In this document: in pieces, positions 42,254-50,577 of the stretch
How positions within the stretch are numbered: position 1 is the first letter of the stretch
Layout: every line of letters begins with the position of its first letter
NCBI GenBank assembly: GCA_039817385.1
Contig: JBCBVY010000001.1
Location: forward strand, 248,001-312,000
Length of the DNA: 64,000 nucleotides
Reading direction: 5' to 3'
DNA from: JBCBCP01 sp039817385
GTDB taxonomy: Bacteria; Pseudomonadota; Alphaproteobacteria; Rhodobacterales; Rhodobacteraceae
Made by a program: the position numbers and the translations under genes
The notes under the pieces: model-generated
The model's input: the letters and a program-made list of their open reading frames with translations, nothing else
Database searches by the model: none
What the model was told of the DNA's origin: nothing

Positions 42254-42316
42254 GCGAGGCACCTAGGCGCCCCCATAACCGCCGTCAACGCCCGGAAAAA
42301 TCCGGAAGCACGCTCC

Positions 42317-42367
42317 CTCCTTCTTCTGGCCAAAAATATGCCGGGGGTCTGGGGGCAGAGCCCCCAG
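42317..42367 (-). terminator. olsB terminator, copy 3 of the dispersed family
   Basis: On the minus strand CTGGGGG-CTCTG-CCCCCAG (42349-42367) is followed by ACCCCCGGCATATTTTTGG and CAGAAGAAGG. It stands 34 nt after the olsB-like stop and matches the copies at 0.5, 25.0 and 60.6 kb in order, though the tail has diverged. Confidence 0.65.
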
Positions 42368-42400
42368 CCGGTCGGACCAGGCGAAGCCGGTCCGAAATCC

Positions 42401-43123
42401 CTACCCCGCCACCGCGCGCAACAGACGCTTTCGCGCGGGCGGGATCGCACCAATCTCCACGCCGGTAAAAACGTGCAGCGTGTTCATCTGCCGGTCTACC
42501 ACCGCATGATCGCTCACCCAGCCGCCCATCATCAGGTAGGTCCGGAGCAGCGGCGGCATGCGCAGCATCGCCTTCTTGGCATCCGGCTTGCGGCGCAGCT
42601 TGGCGGCAAAGCGGAAGACATCCGGCGCCTTGACCCGGGGCAGCCAGCGCTTGGGCGCAAGGTGCCGCGCCTTGAGCATCGCGAACGCGTCAAGGTACTC
42701 TGACGCCTCCGTGCCGGCAAAGCTCGAACAACCAAACAGCAGCTCGACCCCTTCGCGGTCGACATAGGCCGTCATCGCGCCCCAGGCGACGCGCAGGATG
42801 TCCGGATCCGCGCATTTAGGGTGCACGCAAAACCGGCCCATCTCGACCATCTTGCCCTCAAAGGCCTGCAGTGCGCTCAGCTCATAATATTGCGCCGAAT
42901 AGCTGCGCGAGATCTCCGCCCCGACCAACGGCATCATGCGAAAGCAGCACACCAGCTGGCCCGAGGCGGCGTCGCTGACCAGAATGTGCGTACAATCGGC
43001 GTCAAAGGCATCCGCGTCCTCGGCCACGCCAAAACATGTCGCCCGCAGCGCGCGCGCCGCGTCAATATCGTCCTGGCTTGCTGCTTCGCGCACCGCGTAG
43101 CGCCCTTTGCGCATCGAGATCAT
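42401..43123 (-). CDS. olsB: OlsB-like N-acyltransferase (ornithine lipid synthesis)
   Basis: OlsB links a 3-hydroxyacyl group from acyl carrier protein to ornithine, making lyso-ornithine lipid. The roughly 240-residue protein has the family pattern: RALRATCFG, DADCTHILVSD, YELSAL, MVEMGRFCVHPKCADPDILRV and LLFGCSSFAGTE. An olsA acyltransferase normally follows, but none is adjacent here. ATG 43123 has GGAGA upstream. Other acyl-homoserine-type or hemolysin-like acyltransferases share the fold, so the substrate is inferred. Confidence 0.82.
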   Translation of the reverse strand: MISMRKGRYAVREAASQDDIDAARALRATCFGVAEDADAFDADCTHILVSDAASGQLVCCFRMMPLVGAEISRSYSAQYYELSALQAFEGKMVEMGRFCVHPKCADPDILRVAWGAMTAYVDREGVELLFGCSSFAGTEASEYLDAFAMLKARHLAPKRWLPRVKAPDVFRFAAKLRRKPDAKKAMLRMPPLLRTYLMMGGWVSDHAVVDRQMNTLHVFTGVEIGAIPPARKRLLRAVAG

Positions 43124-43183
43124 GCCGCTTCTCCTGCTGGTCATGACCCTCATGCAACGATTTCATGTCGGTCCTGTGACGGA

Positions 43184-43639
43184 TCAGTTCGCGAGGCCCG
43201 CAGGCCCGAGCCGCCCGAAGTTGCCGATCAGCTGGCGCAGGAAGGTGTTGTCGCGCACGCCGCTGTCGGTCACCCGCGTCTGAAGCCGCACGACCCGTCC
43301 GTCCTCCAGCCCGAACCGCTCGATATTTTCGATCACGCCCGCTTGGTCAAAGCTGATGGCGAGCACTTCACGCTCCACGACTTGCGGCTCCAAAAAGAGG
43401 AACTCGCGCACCCGGCTGCGCACATAGAAATAGTCACCGTCCCGCGTCGCGCCGCTCGCGCCCGGCACGCCCGCGATGTCCTCGACGCTGGCGCGCGAAT
43501 CGACGCCAACCACCAGCAAATCCAGGTCCTCTTCGGGCGGGATATAGCCATGCGTGCGGAAGGTGGCGGCGCAGGCGCCCAGCCCGAGGACAAGCCCAAC
43601 AAGCAGCGCGCGCCGTGCAATCCTACCGAAAATGCCCAT
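43184..43639 (-). CDS. bamE: outer-membrane lipoprotein BamE/SmpA
   Basis: BamE is part of the complex that inserts beta-barrel proteins into the outer membrane. The 151-residue precursor has a signal peptide with lipobox GLGACA, Cys23 being the lipidated residue. The mature part contains GYIPPEEDLDLLVVGVDSR and the ending expected of an alphaproteobacterial SmpA/OmlA domain. It is divergent from the yceD gene, a conserved arrangement in Alphaproteobacteria. Confidence 0.92.
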   Translation of the reverse strand: MGIFGRIARRALLVGLVLGLGACAATFRTHGYIPPEEDLDLLVVGVDSRASVEDIAGVPGASGATRDGDYFYVRSRVREFLFLEPQVVEREVLAISFDQAGVIENIERFGLEDGRVVRLQTRVTDSGVRDNTFLRQLIGNFGRLGPAGLAN

Positions 43640-43719
43640 ATCACGCGCCCCCTTGCCCTAACCGGTTCCCACTTTTATCTCCGGTTAGCAATACATCGCC
43701 CCCTGTTCAAGAAAGCTCT

Positions 43720-44271
43720 ATGCCAGACAGCACGCCGCATACACACGCGTTTCGGGTCGCGGACCTGCCGCAGAACCACCCGGCGCCCTTCTCGCTGACG
43801 CCTGACAAGGCGGAAATGGAGAGGGTTGCGGCGGCACTGGAGCTCTTGGAGCTGCGCAAGCTGCGCTTTGCGGGCGAGATCGCGGCGCAAGGGCGGCGCG
43901 ACTTCGCGCTGACCGGCCAGCTGGGCGCAACGGTGGTGCAGGCCTGTGTGGTCAGCCTGCAGCCCGTGACGACCCGGATCGACGTGCCCGTCCAGCGGCT
44001 CTACCTCGCGGACTATGAGGACCCCGAAGGCGACGAGGTCGAAATGCCCGAGGACGACACCACCGAGGCGCTTGGCACCTATATCGACCCCGCCGCCGTG
44101 ATGATCGAGGCGCTCAGCCTTGCCCTGCCGCTTTACCCGCGCGCCGGTGATGCCGCGCTAGAGCAAACCGTTTTTGCCGAACCCGGCGTCGCGCCGATGA
44201 CGGATGAGGCCGCCCGCCCCTTTGCCGGGCTTGCCGCGCTGAAAAAGAAACTCGAAGGCCCGGACGGTTAA
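43720..44271 (+). CDS. yceD: YceD/DUF177 family protein
   Basis: YceD proteins accompany rpmF throughout bacteria and are implicated in 23S rRNA processing or L32 expression. The 183-residue protein has the ACVVSLQPVTTRIDVPVQRLY segment with the conserved Cys and Pro and the acidic YEDPEGDEVEMPEDD. It leads the block yceD-rpmF-plsX-fabH-ihfA-merR. ATG 43720 has GAAAG upstream. A 185-nt leader with several GC hairpins precedes rpmF. Confidence 0.9.
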   Translation: MPDSTPHTHAFRVADLPQNHPAPFSLTPDKAEMERVAAALELLELRKLRFAGEIAAQGRRDFALTGQLGATVVQACVVSLQPVTTRIDVPVQRLYLADYEDPEGDEVEMPEDDTTEALGTYIDPAAVMIEALSLALPLYPRAGDAALEQTVFAEPGVAPMTDEAARPFAGLAALKKKLEGPDG

Positions 44272-44456
44272 ACGGGGCTTGCAGAACCGCGCGAGGGCCG
44301 TATTTTGCCGCTCTCCCCGAATTTTCGGTTGGACACCGCCGCCCGGGTGGCCTAAACGGCCCTCCACGCGCGGGCTGGTCCCGCCCAAACAGATTCCGAA
44401 CCCACCTCACGCCGCGCGCGCTGCCCGGTGTCGAGCCAACCGAGAAGGCCCGCCTC

Positions 44457-44663
44457 ATGGCTGTGCAACAGAACAAAGTCTCGAAATCGCGCCGCAACAA
44501 CCGCCGTGCGCACGATTCGCTCGTGGCTGCCAACCCCAACGAATGCCCGAACTGCGGTGAGCTGAAGCGCCCGCACCACATCTGCGCGGCCTGCGGTTAC
44601 TATGACGACAATGAAATCGTCGCGATGACCGACGAGATCGAGATCGACGAGGACGCGGCCTAA
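44457..44663 (+). CDS. rpmF: 50S ribosomal protein L32
   Basis: The 68-residue L32 starts MAVQQNKVSKSRRNNRRAHD and has the zinc-type Cys pairs CPNCGELKRPHHICAACGYY (C-x2-C and C-x2-C). The acidic tail EIEIDEDAA is common in Alphaproteobacteria. AGAAGG precedes ATG 44457. It is followed by plsX after 35 nt, the classical linkage of L32 with lipid synthesis. Confidence 0.97.
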   Translation: MAVQQNKVSKSRRNNRRAHDSLVAANPNECPNCGELKRPHHICAACGYYDDNEIVAMTDEIEIDEDAA

Positions 44664-44698
44664 GCCGGGACAAGGTACATCGCCGGACGGACGCAGAT

Positions 44699-45751
44699 AT
44701 GACTGAGCCCGGCAGCATTACCGTTTCGATTGACGCGATGGGGGGCGATCAAGGCCCCTGGGCGGTCGTGTCCGGCTGCGCGAAATCAGCCCGCAAGAAC
44801 CCCGCATTGTCCTTTATTCTGCACGGCCCACGGGCCGAGCTGGAGCCTCTTGTGGCCCGCCGCAAGAAGCTGGCGAAGGTCTGCCGTATTGTGGACGCCG
44901 CCGGTGTCGTCAGCATGGATGACCGGCCCAGCCAAGTCGTGCGCGGCGCCAAGGGCACGTCCATGTGGTCGGCCATTGAAAGCGTGCGGTCGGGCGACGC
45001 GGATGTCGCGGTCAGCTGCGGCAACACTGGCGCGCTGATGGCGCTGTCGATGATCCGCTTGCGCAAGCTGCCCGGGGTGAACCGTCCGGCGATTGCTGTC
45101 CTTTGGCCTTCGCGCAACCCCCAGGGCTTCAACGTCATGCTGGATGTGGGCGCAGATGTGCGCGCCGATGCGACGGACCTTTTGCGCTATGCGCTGATGG
45201 GCGTGTCTTACGCGCGCAACGGTCTCGACCTGGCCATCCCGCGCATCGGCTTGCTGAATGTCGGCACCGAAGAGCATAAAGGCCGGACCGAGCTGCACGA
45301 CGCTTATGAGCTGATCGAGGCGCACGCGAAGTCCTCCGAATTTGAATTTGTCGGCTTTGTCGAAGGCAGCGATATTCCGGGCAACACCGTGGACGTGATC
45401 GTCACCGACGGCTTCACCGGCAATGTGGCGATCAAGACGGGCGAAGGCACAGCCTCGCTCGTGGGCGATCTGCTGCGCGAGGCGTTCCGCTTCTCGCCCC
45501 TGTCGCGGCTTGCGGCGCTGCTCGCCTATACGTCCCTGCGGCGGTTGAAAAAGCGGATCGACCCGCGGCGGGTCAATGGTGGGGTCTTTCTTGGCCTCAA
45601 TGGCACGGTCGTCAAATCGCACGGCTCTGCGGATTCGACAGGCGTGTCGGCTGCAATCAAGCTGGCGGCGCAGCTTTCAGCTTCGGGCTTTAACGGCAAA
45701 CTTGCGGCCCGGGTGGCGTCGGTGCTGCCGGGTGCAGGAGATGATGCGTGA
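44699..45751 (+). CDS. plsX: phosphate acyltransferase PlsX
   Basis: PlsX makes acyl-phosphate from acyl-ACP, feeding PlsY in phospholipid synthesis. The 350-residue protein has SIDAMGGDQGP near the start, SCGNTGALMALS, DVGADVRAD, the LLNVGTEEHKG segment, DGFTGNVAIKTGEG and a helical end typical of the family. Its stop overlaps the fabH GTG start, so the two are coupled. Confidence 0.97.
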   Translation: MTEPGSITVSIDAMGGDQGPWAVVSGCAKSARKNPALSFILHGPRAELEPLVARRKKLAKVCRIVDAAGVVSMDDRPSQVVRGAKGTSMWSAIESVRSGDADVAVSCGNTGALMALSMIRLRKLPGVNRPAIAVLWPSRNPQGFNVMLDVGADVRADATDLLRYALMGVSYARNGLDLAIPRIGLLNVGTEEHKGRTELHDAYELIEAHAKSSEFEFVGFVEGSDIPGNTVDVIVTDGFTGNVAIKTGEGTASLVGDLLREAFRFSPLSRLAALLAYTSLRRLKKRIDPRRVNGGVFLGLNGTVVKSHGSADSTGVSAAIKLAAQLSASGFNGKLAARVASVLPGAGDDA

Positions 45752-46719
45752 CGCGGCGGGCCATCATAACCGGCATGGGGCATTTCCTGCCGGACCGGGT
45801 TGTCGAAAACGATTGGTTTGCCGAACGGCTCGACACCTCCGATGAATGGATACGCGCGCGCTCCGGGATTGAGCGGCGTCACTTTGCCGGGCCGCAGGAC
45901 ACGACCGCCTCGATGGCCGCAACCGCAGCGGACCGGGCGTTGGCGCAAGCAGGCCGCAGCGCGTCCGAGATTGATGCGGTCATTGTCGCGACCTCCACCG
46001 CCGATCTGACCTTCCCCTCTGCGGCGACGATGGTGCAGGAACGGATCGGGATGACCCGCGGCTTTGCCTATGACGTGCAGGCGGTTTGCGCGGGCTTTGT
46101 CTATGCGCTGGCCAATGCCAATGCGCAGATCGTGTCGGGTCAGGCGGACCGCATTCTGGTCATCGGAGCCGAAACGTTCAGCCGAATCATCGACATGCAG
46201 GACCGCTCTACCTGCGTGCTGTTTGGTGACGGCGCGGGCGCGGTCCTGCTTGAGGCCGCGGAAGGTGCGGGCACGGCCGCGGATCGGGGCATCTTGTCGG
46301 TCGATCTCAACTCCGACGGGCGCCTGCGCGATCTGCTTTACGTCGATGGCGGCGTAAGCACCGGCACGACAGGCTATCTGCGGATGCAGGGCAACCTGGT
46401 CTTCCGCCATGCTGTGGAAAAGCTGGCCGCGACGGCGCACACGGCGATGGACCGTGCGGGTGTGACCGCAGGCGATGTCGACTGGATCGTGCCGCATCAG
46501 GCCAACATCCGCATCATCGAGGGCACGGCCCGCAAAATGGGCCTGCCGATGGAAAAGGTCGTCGTGACGGTGCAAGATCACGGCAACACCTCGGCGGCGT
46601 CGATTCCCCTCGCCCTGTCGGTGGGGCAAGCGCAGGGTTTGCTCAAACCCGGGCAGTTGATCGTGACCGAGGCGATTGGCGGCGGCTTGGCTTGGGGCGC
46701 GGTTGTCCTGCGCCTGTAA
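45748..46719 (+). CDS. fabH: 3-oxoacyl-ACP synthase III
   Basis: FabH condenses acetyl-CoA with malonyl-ACP to start fatty-acid synthesis. The 323-residue protein has the catalytic triad Cys114 (QAVCAGF), His (VPHQANIRI) and Asn (DHGNTSAAS), plus the CoA-site GDGAGAVLL. GTG 45748 overlaps the plsX stop (GTGA). Confidence 0.97.
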   Translation: MTRRAIITGMGHFLPDRVVENDWFAERLDTSDEWIRARSGIERRHFAGPQDTTASMAATAADRALAQAGRSASEIDAVIVATSTADLTFPSAATMVQERIGMTRGFAYDVQAVCAGFVYALANANAQIVSGQADRILVIGAETFSRIIDMQDRSTCVLFGDGAGAVLLEAAEGAGTAADRGILSVDLNSDGRLRDLLYVDGGVSTGTTGYLRMQGNLVFRHAVEKLAATAHTAMDRAGVTAGDVDWIVPHQANIRIIEGTARKMGLPMEKVVVTVQDHGNTSAASIPLALSVGQAQGLLKPGQLIVTEAIGGGLAWGAVVLRL

Positions 46720-46765
46720 GGGCGCCGCGCACCCCTTCTCAGCCCTGCCGGACTAGTAGGTGATA

Positions 46766-46793
46766 TTGACTCGTAAAATGCCCTGCCTCTAAT
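46766..46793 (+). promoter_or_regulatory. candidate promoter of ihfA
   Basis: TTGACT (46766-46771) and TCTAAT (46788-46793) are separated by 16 nt, a good sigma-70-type match, and would start transcription about 20 nt before the chosen ihfA start. A separate promoter suits ihfA being needed independently of fabH. Confidence 0.5.
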
Positions 46794-46818
46794 GTCTTAG
46801 CGAATGACGGGGGTGGAC

Positions 46819-47121
46819 ATGGGCGAAAAGACCTTAACGCGGATGGACTTGAGCGAAGCGGTGTTTCGCGAAGTGGGCTTGTCCCGCAATGAAAGCGCGC
46901 AGTTGGTCGAAACGGTGCTTGAGCATATGTCCGACGCGCTGGTGCGAGGAGAGCAGGTGAAAATCTCCAGCTTTGGCACCTTTTCGGTGCGCGACAAGAC
47001 GGCCCGCGTCGGTCGCAATCCAAAGACCGGCGAAGAGGTGCCGATCAACCCGCGCCGCGTTCTGACCTTTCGCCCCTCGCACCTGATGAAGGACCGTGTG
47101 GCGGCGGGCAACAAGGCCTGA
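46819..47121 (+). CDS. ihfA: integration host factor subunit alpha
   Basis: IHF bends DNA at specific sites in recombination, replication and promoters. The 100-residue HU/IHF protein has the DNA-binding arm GRNPKTGEEVPINPRRVLTF and begins MGEKTLTRMDLSEAVFREVG, close to IhfA of Rhodobacter. The GGGGG-type ribosome site before ATG 46819 favours it over ATG 46804. It is followed at once by the MerR-type gene. Confidence 0.95.
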   Translation: MGEKTLTRMDLSEAVFREVGLSRNESAQLVETVLEHMSDALVRGEQVKISSFGTFSVRDKTARVGRNPKTGEEVPINPRRVLTFRPSHLMKDRVAAGNKA

Positions 47122-47122
47122 G

Positions 47123-48316
47123 ATGACCAAAGGCGCCGAAGCCTTCCGCACGATTTCCGAAGTGGCCGATTGGCTGGGCGTGCAAACCCACGTGCTGCGC
47201 TTTTGGGAAAGCAAGTTCACACAAGTCAAACCGGTGAAACGCGCGGGTGGGCGGCGGTACTATCGGCCCGCGGACATGCTGCTGCTGGGCGGCATTCGCA
47301 AGCTGCTGCACGAGGACGGTCTGACCATCAAGGGCGTGCAGAAGGTGCTGCGCGAACAGGGCATGGCCCATGTGGCGGACCTTTCGCCGCCGCTGGAAGA
47401 AGACATGGTCGACGGGCTGGACATGACCCCGCCCGAAATGGCCAAGTCCGAAGCCGCGCCGTCCGAGCCGACGCCGCTTTCGATTGTGCCCGATCCGGAG
47501 CCGCCTGCTCGTCACGAGGACGCGGCCGTCATGATGCAGCCGGAGCCGGAACCCGCGCCTCCGGGGTTGCTGATTGCAGACGCCACGCCGGCGCCAGCCC
47601 AGAACCCCGAAGACCAGCGCATCGCGGCTGCCGAAACCGTGCCAACGCAGGAACGCGCGCCCGAGCCGCTGCCTCACCTGAGCTACCCTGAATTGCCCGC
47701 GGCGAAAGCGGCCCCAGAGCCGGGTCCGAACCGGCACGTCGACGCGCCGGGTGCCGCCCCGCCCGAGGCTGCCCCGGAGCCGGAGCCGGATCCGCAAGTC
47801 GAAGCACCCGAGGCCGCCCCGCCGGAGGCTGCCCCAGAGCCGGAGCCGACCCCGCAAGTCGAAGCGCCCGAGGCCGCCCCGCCTGAAGACAAGCTGGCGC
47901 CCGTAACGGAACCGGCGCCTGAGGCACCGGCGCAGGCGCCGCTCAGGTATCCGGACCTGACCCAGAACGCCCCGCCGCCGCAAGAGCCGGTGGCCCGGGA
48001 AGCCAGCGCGCTGCCTTCTGAGCCGCCGAAAATAGCACCCCAGCCTCCCACAGAGCCCGCGCCGGACCCAGAGCCGACACCCCTGCCCAGCTTCCTGAGA
48101 GGCGCACCAAAACCAGCGCCCGAACCGGCCCCTGCCCCTGCCATTCCAGAGGTCGATGCGCCCGACCCGCCGGACGATATGGACATACCAGCCCCGCCCG
48201 GCACGCTGTCGCACCTTGCCGGGCTGCGCGTGTTGGCGCCGTCCAGCCGCGTGGCCATTGCGCCGCTGGCCGCGAAGCTCACAGCGCTGCGCGACCGTCT
48301 TGCCGCGGCCCGCTAA
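47123..48316 (+). CDS. MerR-family regulator with a long Pro/Glu-rich tail
   Basis: The 397-residue protein has an N-terminal MerR HTH (about residues 8-76), with FRTISEVADWLGVQTHVLRFWE and RAGGRRYYRPADMLLL. A very long low-complexity region rich in Pro, Glu and Ala then runs to about residue 355, and a short conserved end (TLSHLAGLRVL...LTALRDRLAAAR) closes it. Repeats of about 20 residues (EPEPxPQVEAPEAAPPE) occur near 210-255. Downstream of ihfA this is the usual alphaproteobacterial MerR gene. Targets unknown. Confidence 0.88.
   Translation: MTKGAEAFRTISEVADWLGVQTHVLRFWESKFTQVKPVKRAGGRRYYRPADMLLLGGIRKLLHEDGLTIKGVQKVLREQGMAHVADLSPPLEEDMVDGLDMTPPEMAKSEAAPSEPTPLSIVPDPEPPARHEDAAVMMQPEPEPAPPGLLIADATPAPAQNPEDQRIAAAETVPTQERAPEPLPHLSYPELPAAKAAPEPGPNRHVDAPGAAPPEAAPEPEPDPQVEAPEAAPPEAAPEPEPTPQVEAPEAAPPEDKLAPVTEPAPEAPAQAPLRYPDLTQNAPPPQEPVAREASALPSEPPKIAPQPPTEPAPDPEPTPLPSFLRGAPKPAPEPAPAPAIPEVDAPDPPDDMDIPAPPGTLSHLAGLRVLAPSSRVAIAPLAAKLTALRDRLAAAR
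47757..47885 (+). repeat. 60-nt coding tandem repeat in the MerR gene
   Basis: Roughly two copies of a 60-nt unit encode the EPEPxPQVEAPEAAPPEAAP stretch; a weaker first copy precedes them. High similarity of the units suggests recent expansion or contraction by slippage. The frame is kept. Confidence 0.7.
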
Positions 48317-48381
48317 GGCGCCGCTGTGCCGCGCCTTTACGCTTGCAGCGCGCCCCAAATGCGTTATGACGACCCCCACGT

Positions 48382-48458
48382 CGGGCTATGGCGCAGCCTG
48401 GTAGCGCGTCCGTCTGGGGGACGGAAGGTCGCAGGTTCGAGTCCTGCTAGCCCGACCA
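48382..48458 (+). tRNA. tRNA-Pro (anticodon GGG)
   Basis: A 77-nt tRNA with encoded CCA. The acceptor stem CGGGCTA pairs with TAGCCCG, the anticodon stem TCCGT/ACGGA encloses CTGGGGG with anticodon GGG, and GGTTCGAGTCC is the T arm. GGG reads proline CCC and, by wobble, CCU. The next 88 nt to dcd contain no feature I can name. Confidence 0.95.
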
Positions 48459-48546
48459 AACCTTTACCGCCCGTGCCTCATATCGGGGTGCGGGCGGTGG
48501 TGTATCCGGGGGGTGCAGCGCCGCGGCCACAGACAAAGGGGCAGAC

Positions 48547-49623
48547 ATGACCGGCGTCCTCGCAAGCCAACAGATCGAAGCCCTGATCGGCACCGGCGGC
48601 ATTGCTGCAGACCCTGCCATCAACGCCGAACAGGTCCAGCCCGCGAGCCTGGATTTGCGCCTTGGCATGAAAGCCTACCGCGTCCGCGCCTCGTTCCTGT
48701 CCGGCCATCACGCCCGGATCGAAGACCGGCTGGCCGCCTTTGCCATGCACGAGATCGACCTGAGCGCCGGTGCGGTGCTGGAAAAGGGCTGCGTCTATGT
48801 CGTGCCGCTGACGGAGCGGCTGGCCCTGCCCGTCGGCGTACAGGCGGTGGCCAACGCCAAATCGTCCACCGGGCGGCTCGACCTGCTGACACGGCTGATC
48901 ACCGATGGCGGGACCGAGTTTGACCGGATCGCGCCCGGCTACACCGGCCCGCTTTACGCTGAGATTTGCCCGCGCAGCTTTTCCGTCCTCGTCCGGCCCG
49001 GTATGCGGCTGAACCAGATCCGCTTTCGCGACGGCCAAGCGGTGCTGGACGATGACGCCCTGCGCGCCTTGCACGCGGCGCAGACCCTTGTGAACGGGGA
49101 GGCCGTCATCGACGGCGGCCTCGGCTTCTCCGTCGATCTGAAACCGGCCGCGGGCACGCTTGTCGGCTACCGCGCCAAGCCCCATACCGGCGTGATCGAC
49201 CTGGACCGGATTGGGGCCTATGCGCCGCCCGACTATTGGGAAGAGGTGCATACCGACGACGGTCAGATCATCCTCGATCCCGGCGCGTTCTATATCCTTG
49301 TCAGCCGCGAAGCGGTGCACATTCCGCCCCATTACGCTGCGGAAATGGCACCCTATCTGGCGATGGTGGGCGAGTTCCGCGTGCACTATGCGGGGTTCTT
49401 TGATCCCGGGTTTGGCCACGCGCCAGCGGGCGGCGCGGGCGCGCGCGGCGTGCTGGAGGTGCGCTGCCACGAGGCGCCGTTTGTGCTGGAGCATGGCCAG
49501 ATCGTTGGGCGCCTGGTCTACGAAAAAATGTCCGCACCGCCGAAGATGCTCTACGGCGCGGATCTTGCGTCCAACTATCAGGGCCAGGGCCTGAAGCTTT
49601 CAAAGCACTTTACCAGCCCCTGA
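48547..49623 (+). CDS. dcd: dCTP deaminase, two-domain type
   Basis: Dcd converts dCTP to dUTP for dTMP synthesis. The 358-residue protein is nearly twice the usual length. The first half has QPASLDLRLG, the catalytic-region AKSSTGRLDL and LYAEICPRSF; the second repeats the trimeric dUTPase-like fold with IILDPGAFYILVS and LEHGQIVGRL. A fused duplicated form is common in Alphaproteobacteria. Its stop lies within the first of two hairpins. Confidence 0.92.
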   Translation: MTGVLASQQIEALIGTGGIAADPAINAEQVQPASLDLRLGMKAYRVRASFLSGHHARIEDRLAAFAMHEIDLSAGAVLEKGCVYVVPLTERLALPVGVQAVANAKSSTGRLDLLTRLITDGGTEFDRIAPGYTGPLYAEICPRSFSVLVRPGMRLNQIRFRDGQAVLDDDALRALHAAQTLVNGEAVIDGGLGFSVDLKPAAGTLVGYRAKPHTGVIDLDRIGAYAPPDYWEEVHTDDGQIILDPGAFYILVSREAVHIPPHYAAEMAPYLAMVGEFRVHYAGFFDPGFGHAPAGGAGARGVLEVRCHEAPFVLEHGQIVGRLVYEKMSAPPKMLYGADLASNYQGQGLKLSKHFTSP

Positions 49624-49686
49624 AAACCGACGCGGTTTTCAGGGATAAATCCACACGTGGACCGAAGGTTTTCCGCGTCGGAAAAC
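49620..49686. terminator. paired hairpins between convergent genes
   Basis: CTGAAAACCG-ACG-CGGTTTTCAG (49620-49642, 10 bp) and GTTTTCCG-CGT-CGGAAAAC (49668-49686, 8 bp) lie between dcd and the small basic protein gene. Layout resembles the structure after tyrS, with different stem sequences. They probably terminate both transcripts. Confidence 0.6.
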
Positions 49687-49694
49687 TGCCTCGC

Positions 49695-49877
49695 TTACAT
49701 GCGCCCGATCTTGCGGCTCATCCGCGCCGCTTTCTGCGCCTGTTTCATGCCCCTGCCGGGGCCCTGCCCCTCGCTGGGGCCGTGCCCCTTGCCGCCGCCC
49801 ATGCGCCGGGCGCCCGCGTTGATGCCCTTGTTGATCGCCTTGCGCATGACGATGCGCAGGATCTGGTTCACGTTCAT
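49695..49877 (-). CDS. small basic Gly-rich protein
   Basis: This 60-residue protein begins MNVNQILRIVMRKAINKGIN, with a helical start, and continues with Gly/Arg/Lys-rich sequence ending in ARMSRKIGRM. No known domain is apparent. The basic charge suggests nucleic-acid or membrane contact. It lies between dcd and scpB and converges with dcd. Function unknown. Confidence 0.62.
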   Translation of the reverse strand: MNVNQILRIVMRKAINKGINAGARRMGGGKGHGPSEGQGPGRGMKQAQKAARMSRKIGRM

Positions 49878-49935
49878 CGCGTCTCTCCGCTCTGCATGGC
49901 AGCACTATAACACGCGAATGCGGCAGTTTTGAGGA

Positions 49936-50577
49936 TCACTCCTCGAAAAGCTCGTCCTGACCGTCGTCTTCTTCCTCTGCGCCCTCGGTCAACGCACCGG
50001 GCACGGGCCTGTTTTCCAGAAGGCCCGCGGCCCGCAGCTCCTTCAGCCCCGGCAGATCGCGCGCGGACTCAAGCCCGAAATGGTCAAGGAAATCCTGCGT
50101 CACCACAAAGGTCACCGGGCGCCCCGGCGTCATCCGGCGGCGGCCCAGGCGGATCCACTCCATCTCCAGCAGCTGATCGACCGTGCCGCGGCTCACAGAC
50201 ACGCCGCGGATTTCCTCGATCTCCGCCCGGGTGACCGGCTGGTGGTAGGCAATGATCGCCAACGTCTCGATGGCCGCGCGGGACAGCTTGCGCGTCTCCA
50301 CCGTTTCCTTCTGCATCATAAAGCCCAGATCGCCCGCCGTGCGCAGCGCCCAGGCGTCCCCAACCTTGCGCAGCTCGACCCCGCGCCCCGCGTAGCGTTT
50401 GCGCAGATGCACCAGCGCTTCGGCCGGATCGCACCCGTGCGGCAAGCGGCCCGCCAATTCCTTGACCGTCACCGGATCAGCGGAGGCAAAGAGGATTGCC
50501 TCGACCATGCGCTCCTGTTCGGCCATCGGCGGGGCTTCAAAAAGGCTTTCCTCAATGGGTTCAGGGGCTTCAGGCAC
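49936..50577 (-). CDS. scpB: segregation and condensation protein ScpB
   Basis: ScpB is a winged-helix kleisin partner of the Smc-ScpAB complex that organises the chromosome. The roughly 213-residue protein has MVEAILFASADPVTVKEL, AIETLAIIAYHQPVTRAEIEEIRG and PGRPVTFVVTQDFLDHFGL. GTG 50577 is preferred: AAGGA lies 8 nt upstream, and it overlaps the scpA stop by 8 nt. It ends in an acidic tail. Confidence 0.95.
   Translation of the reverse strand: MPEAPEPIEESLFEAPPMAEQERMVEAILFASADPVTVKELAGRLPHGCDPAEALVHLRKRYAGRGVELRKVGDAWALRTAGDLGFMMQKETVETRKLSRAAIETLAIIAYHQPVTRAEIEEIRGVSVSRGTVDQLLEMEWIRLGRRRMTPGRPVTFVVTQDFLDHFGLESARDLPGLKELRAAGLLENRPVPGALTEGAEEEDDGQDELFEE

Noticed and set aside
49302..49603. 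Minus-strand frame within dcd
   Set aside because: It is an antisense shadow of the dcd gene without motif or start signal.
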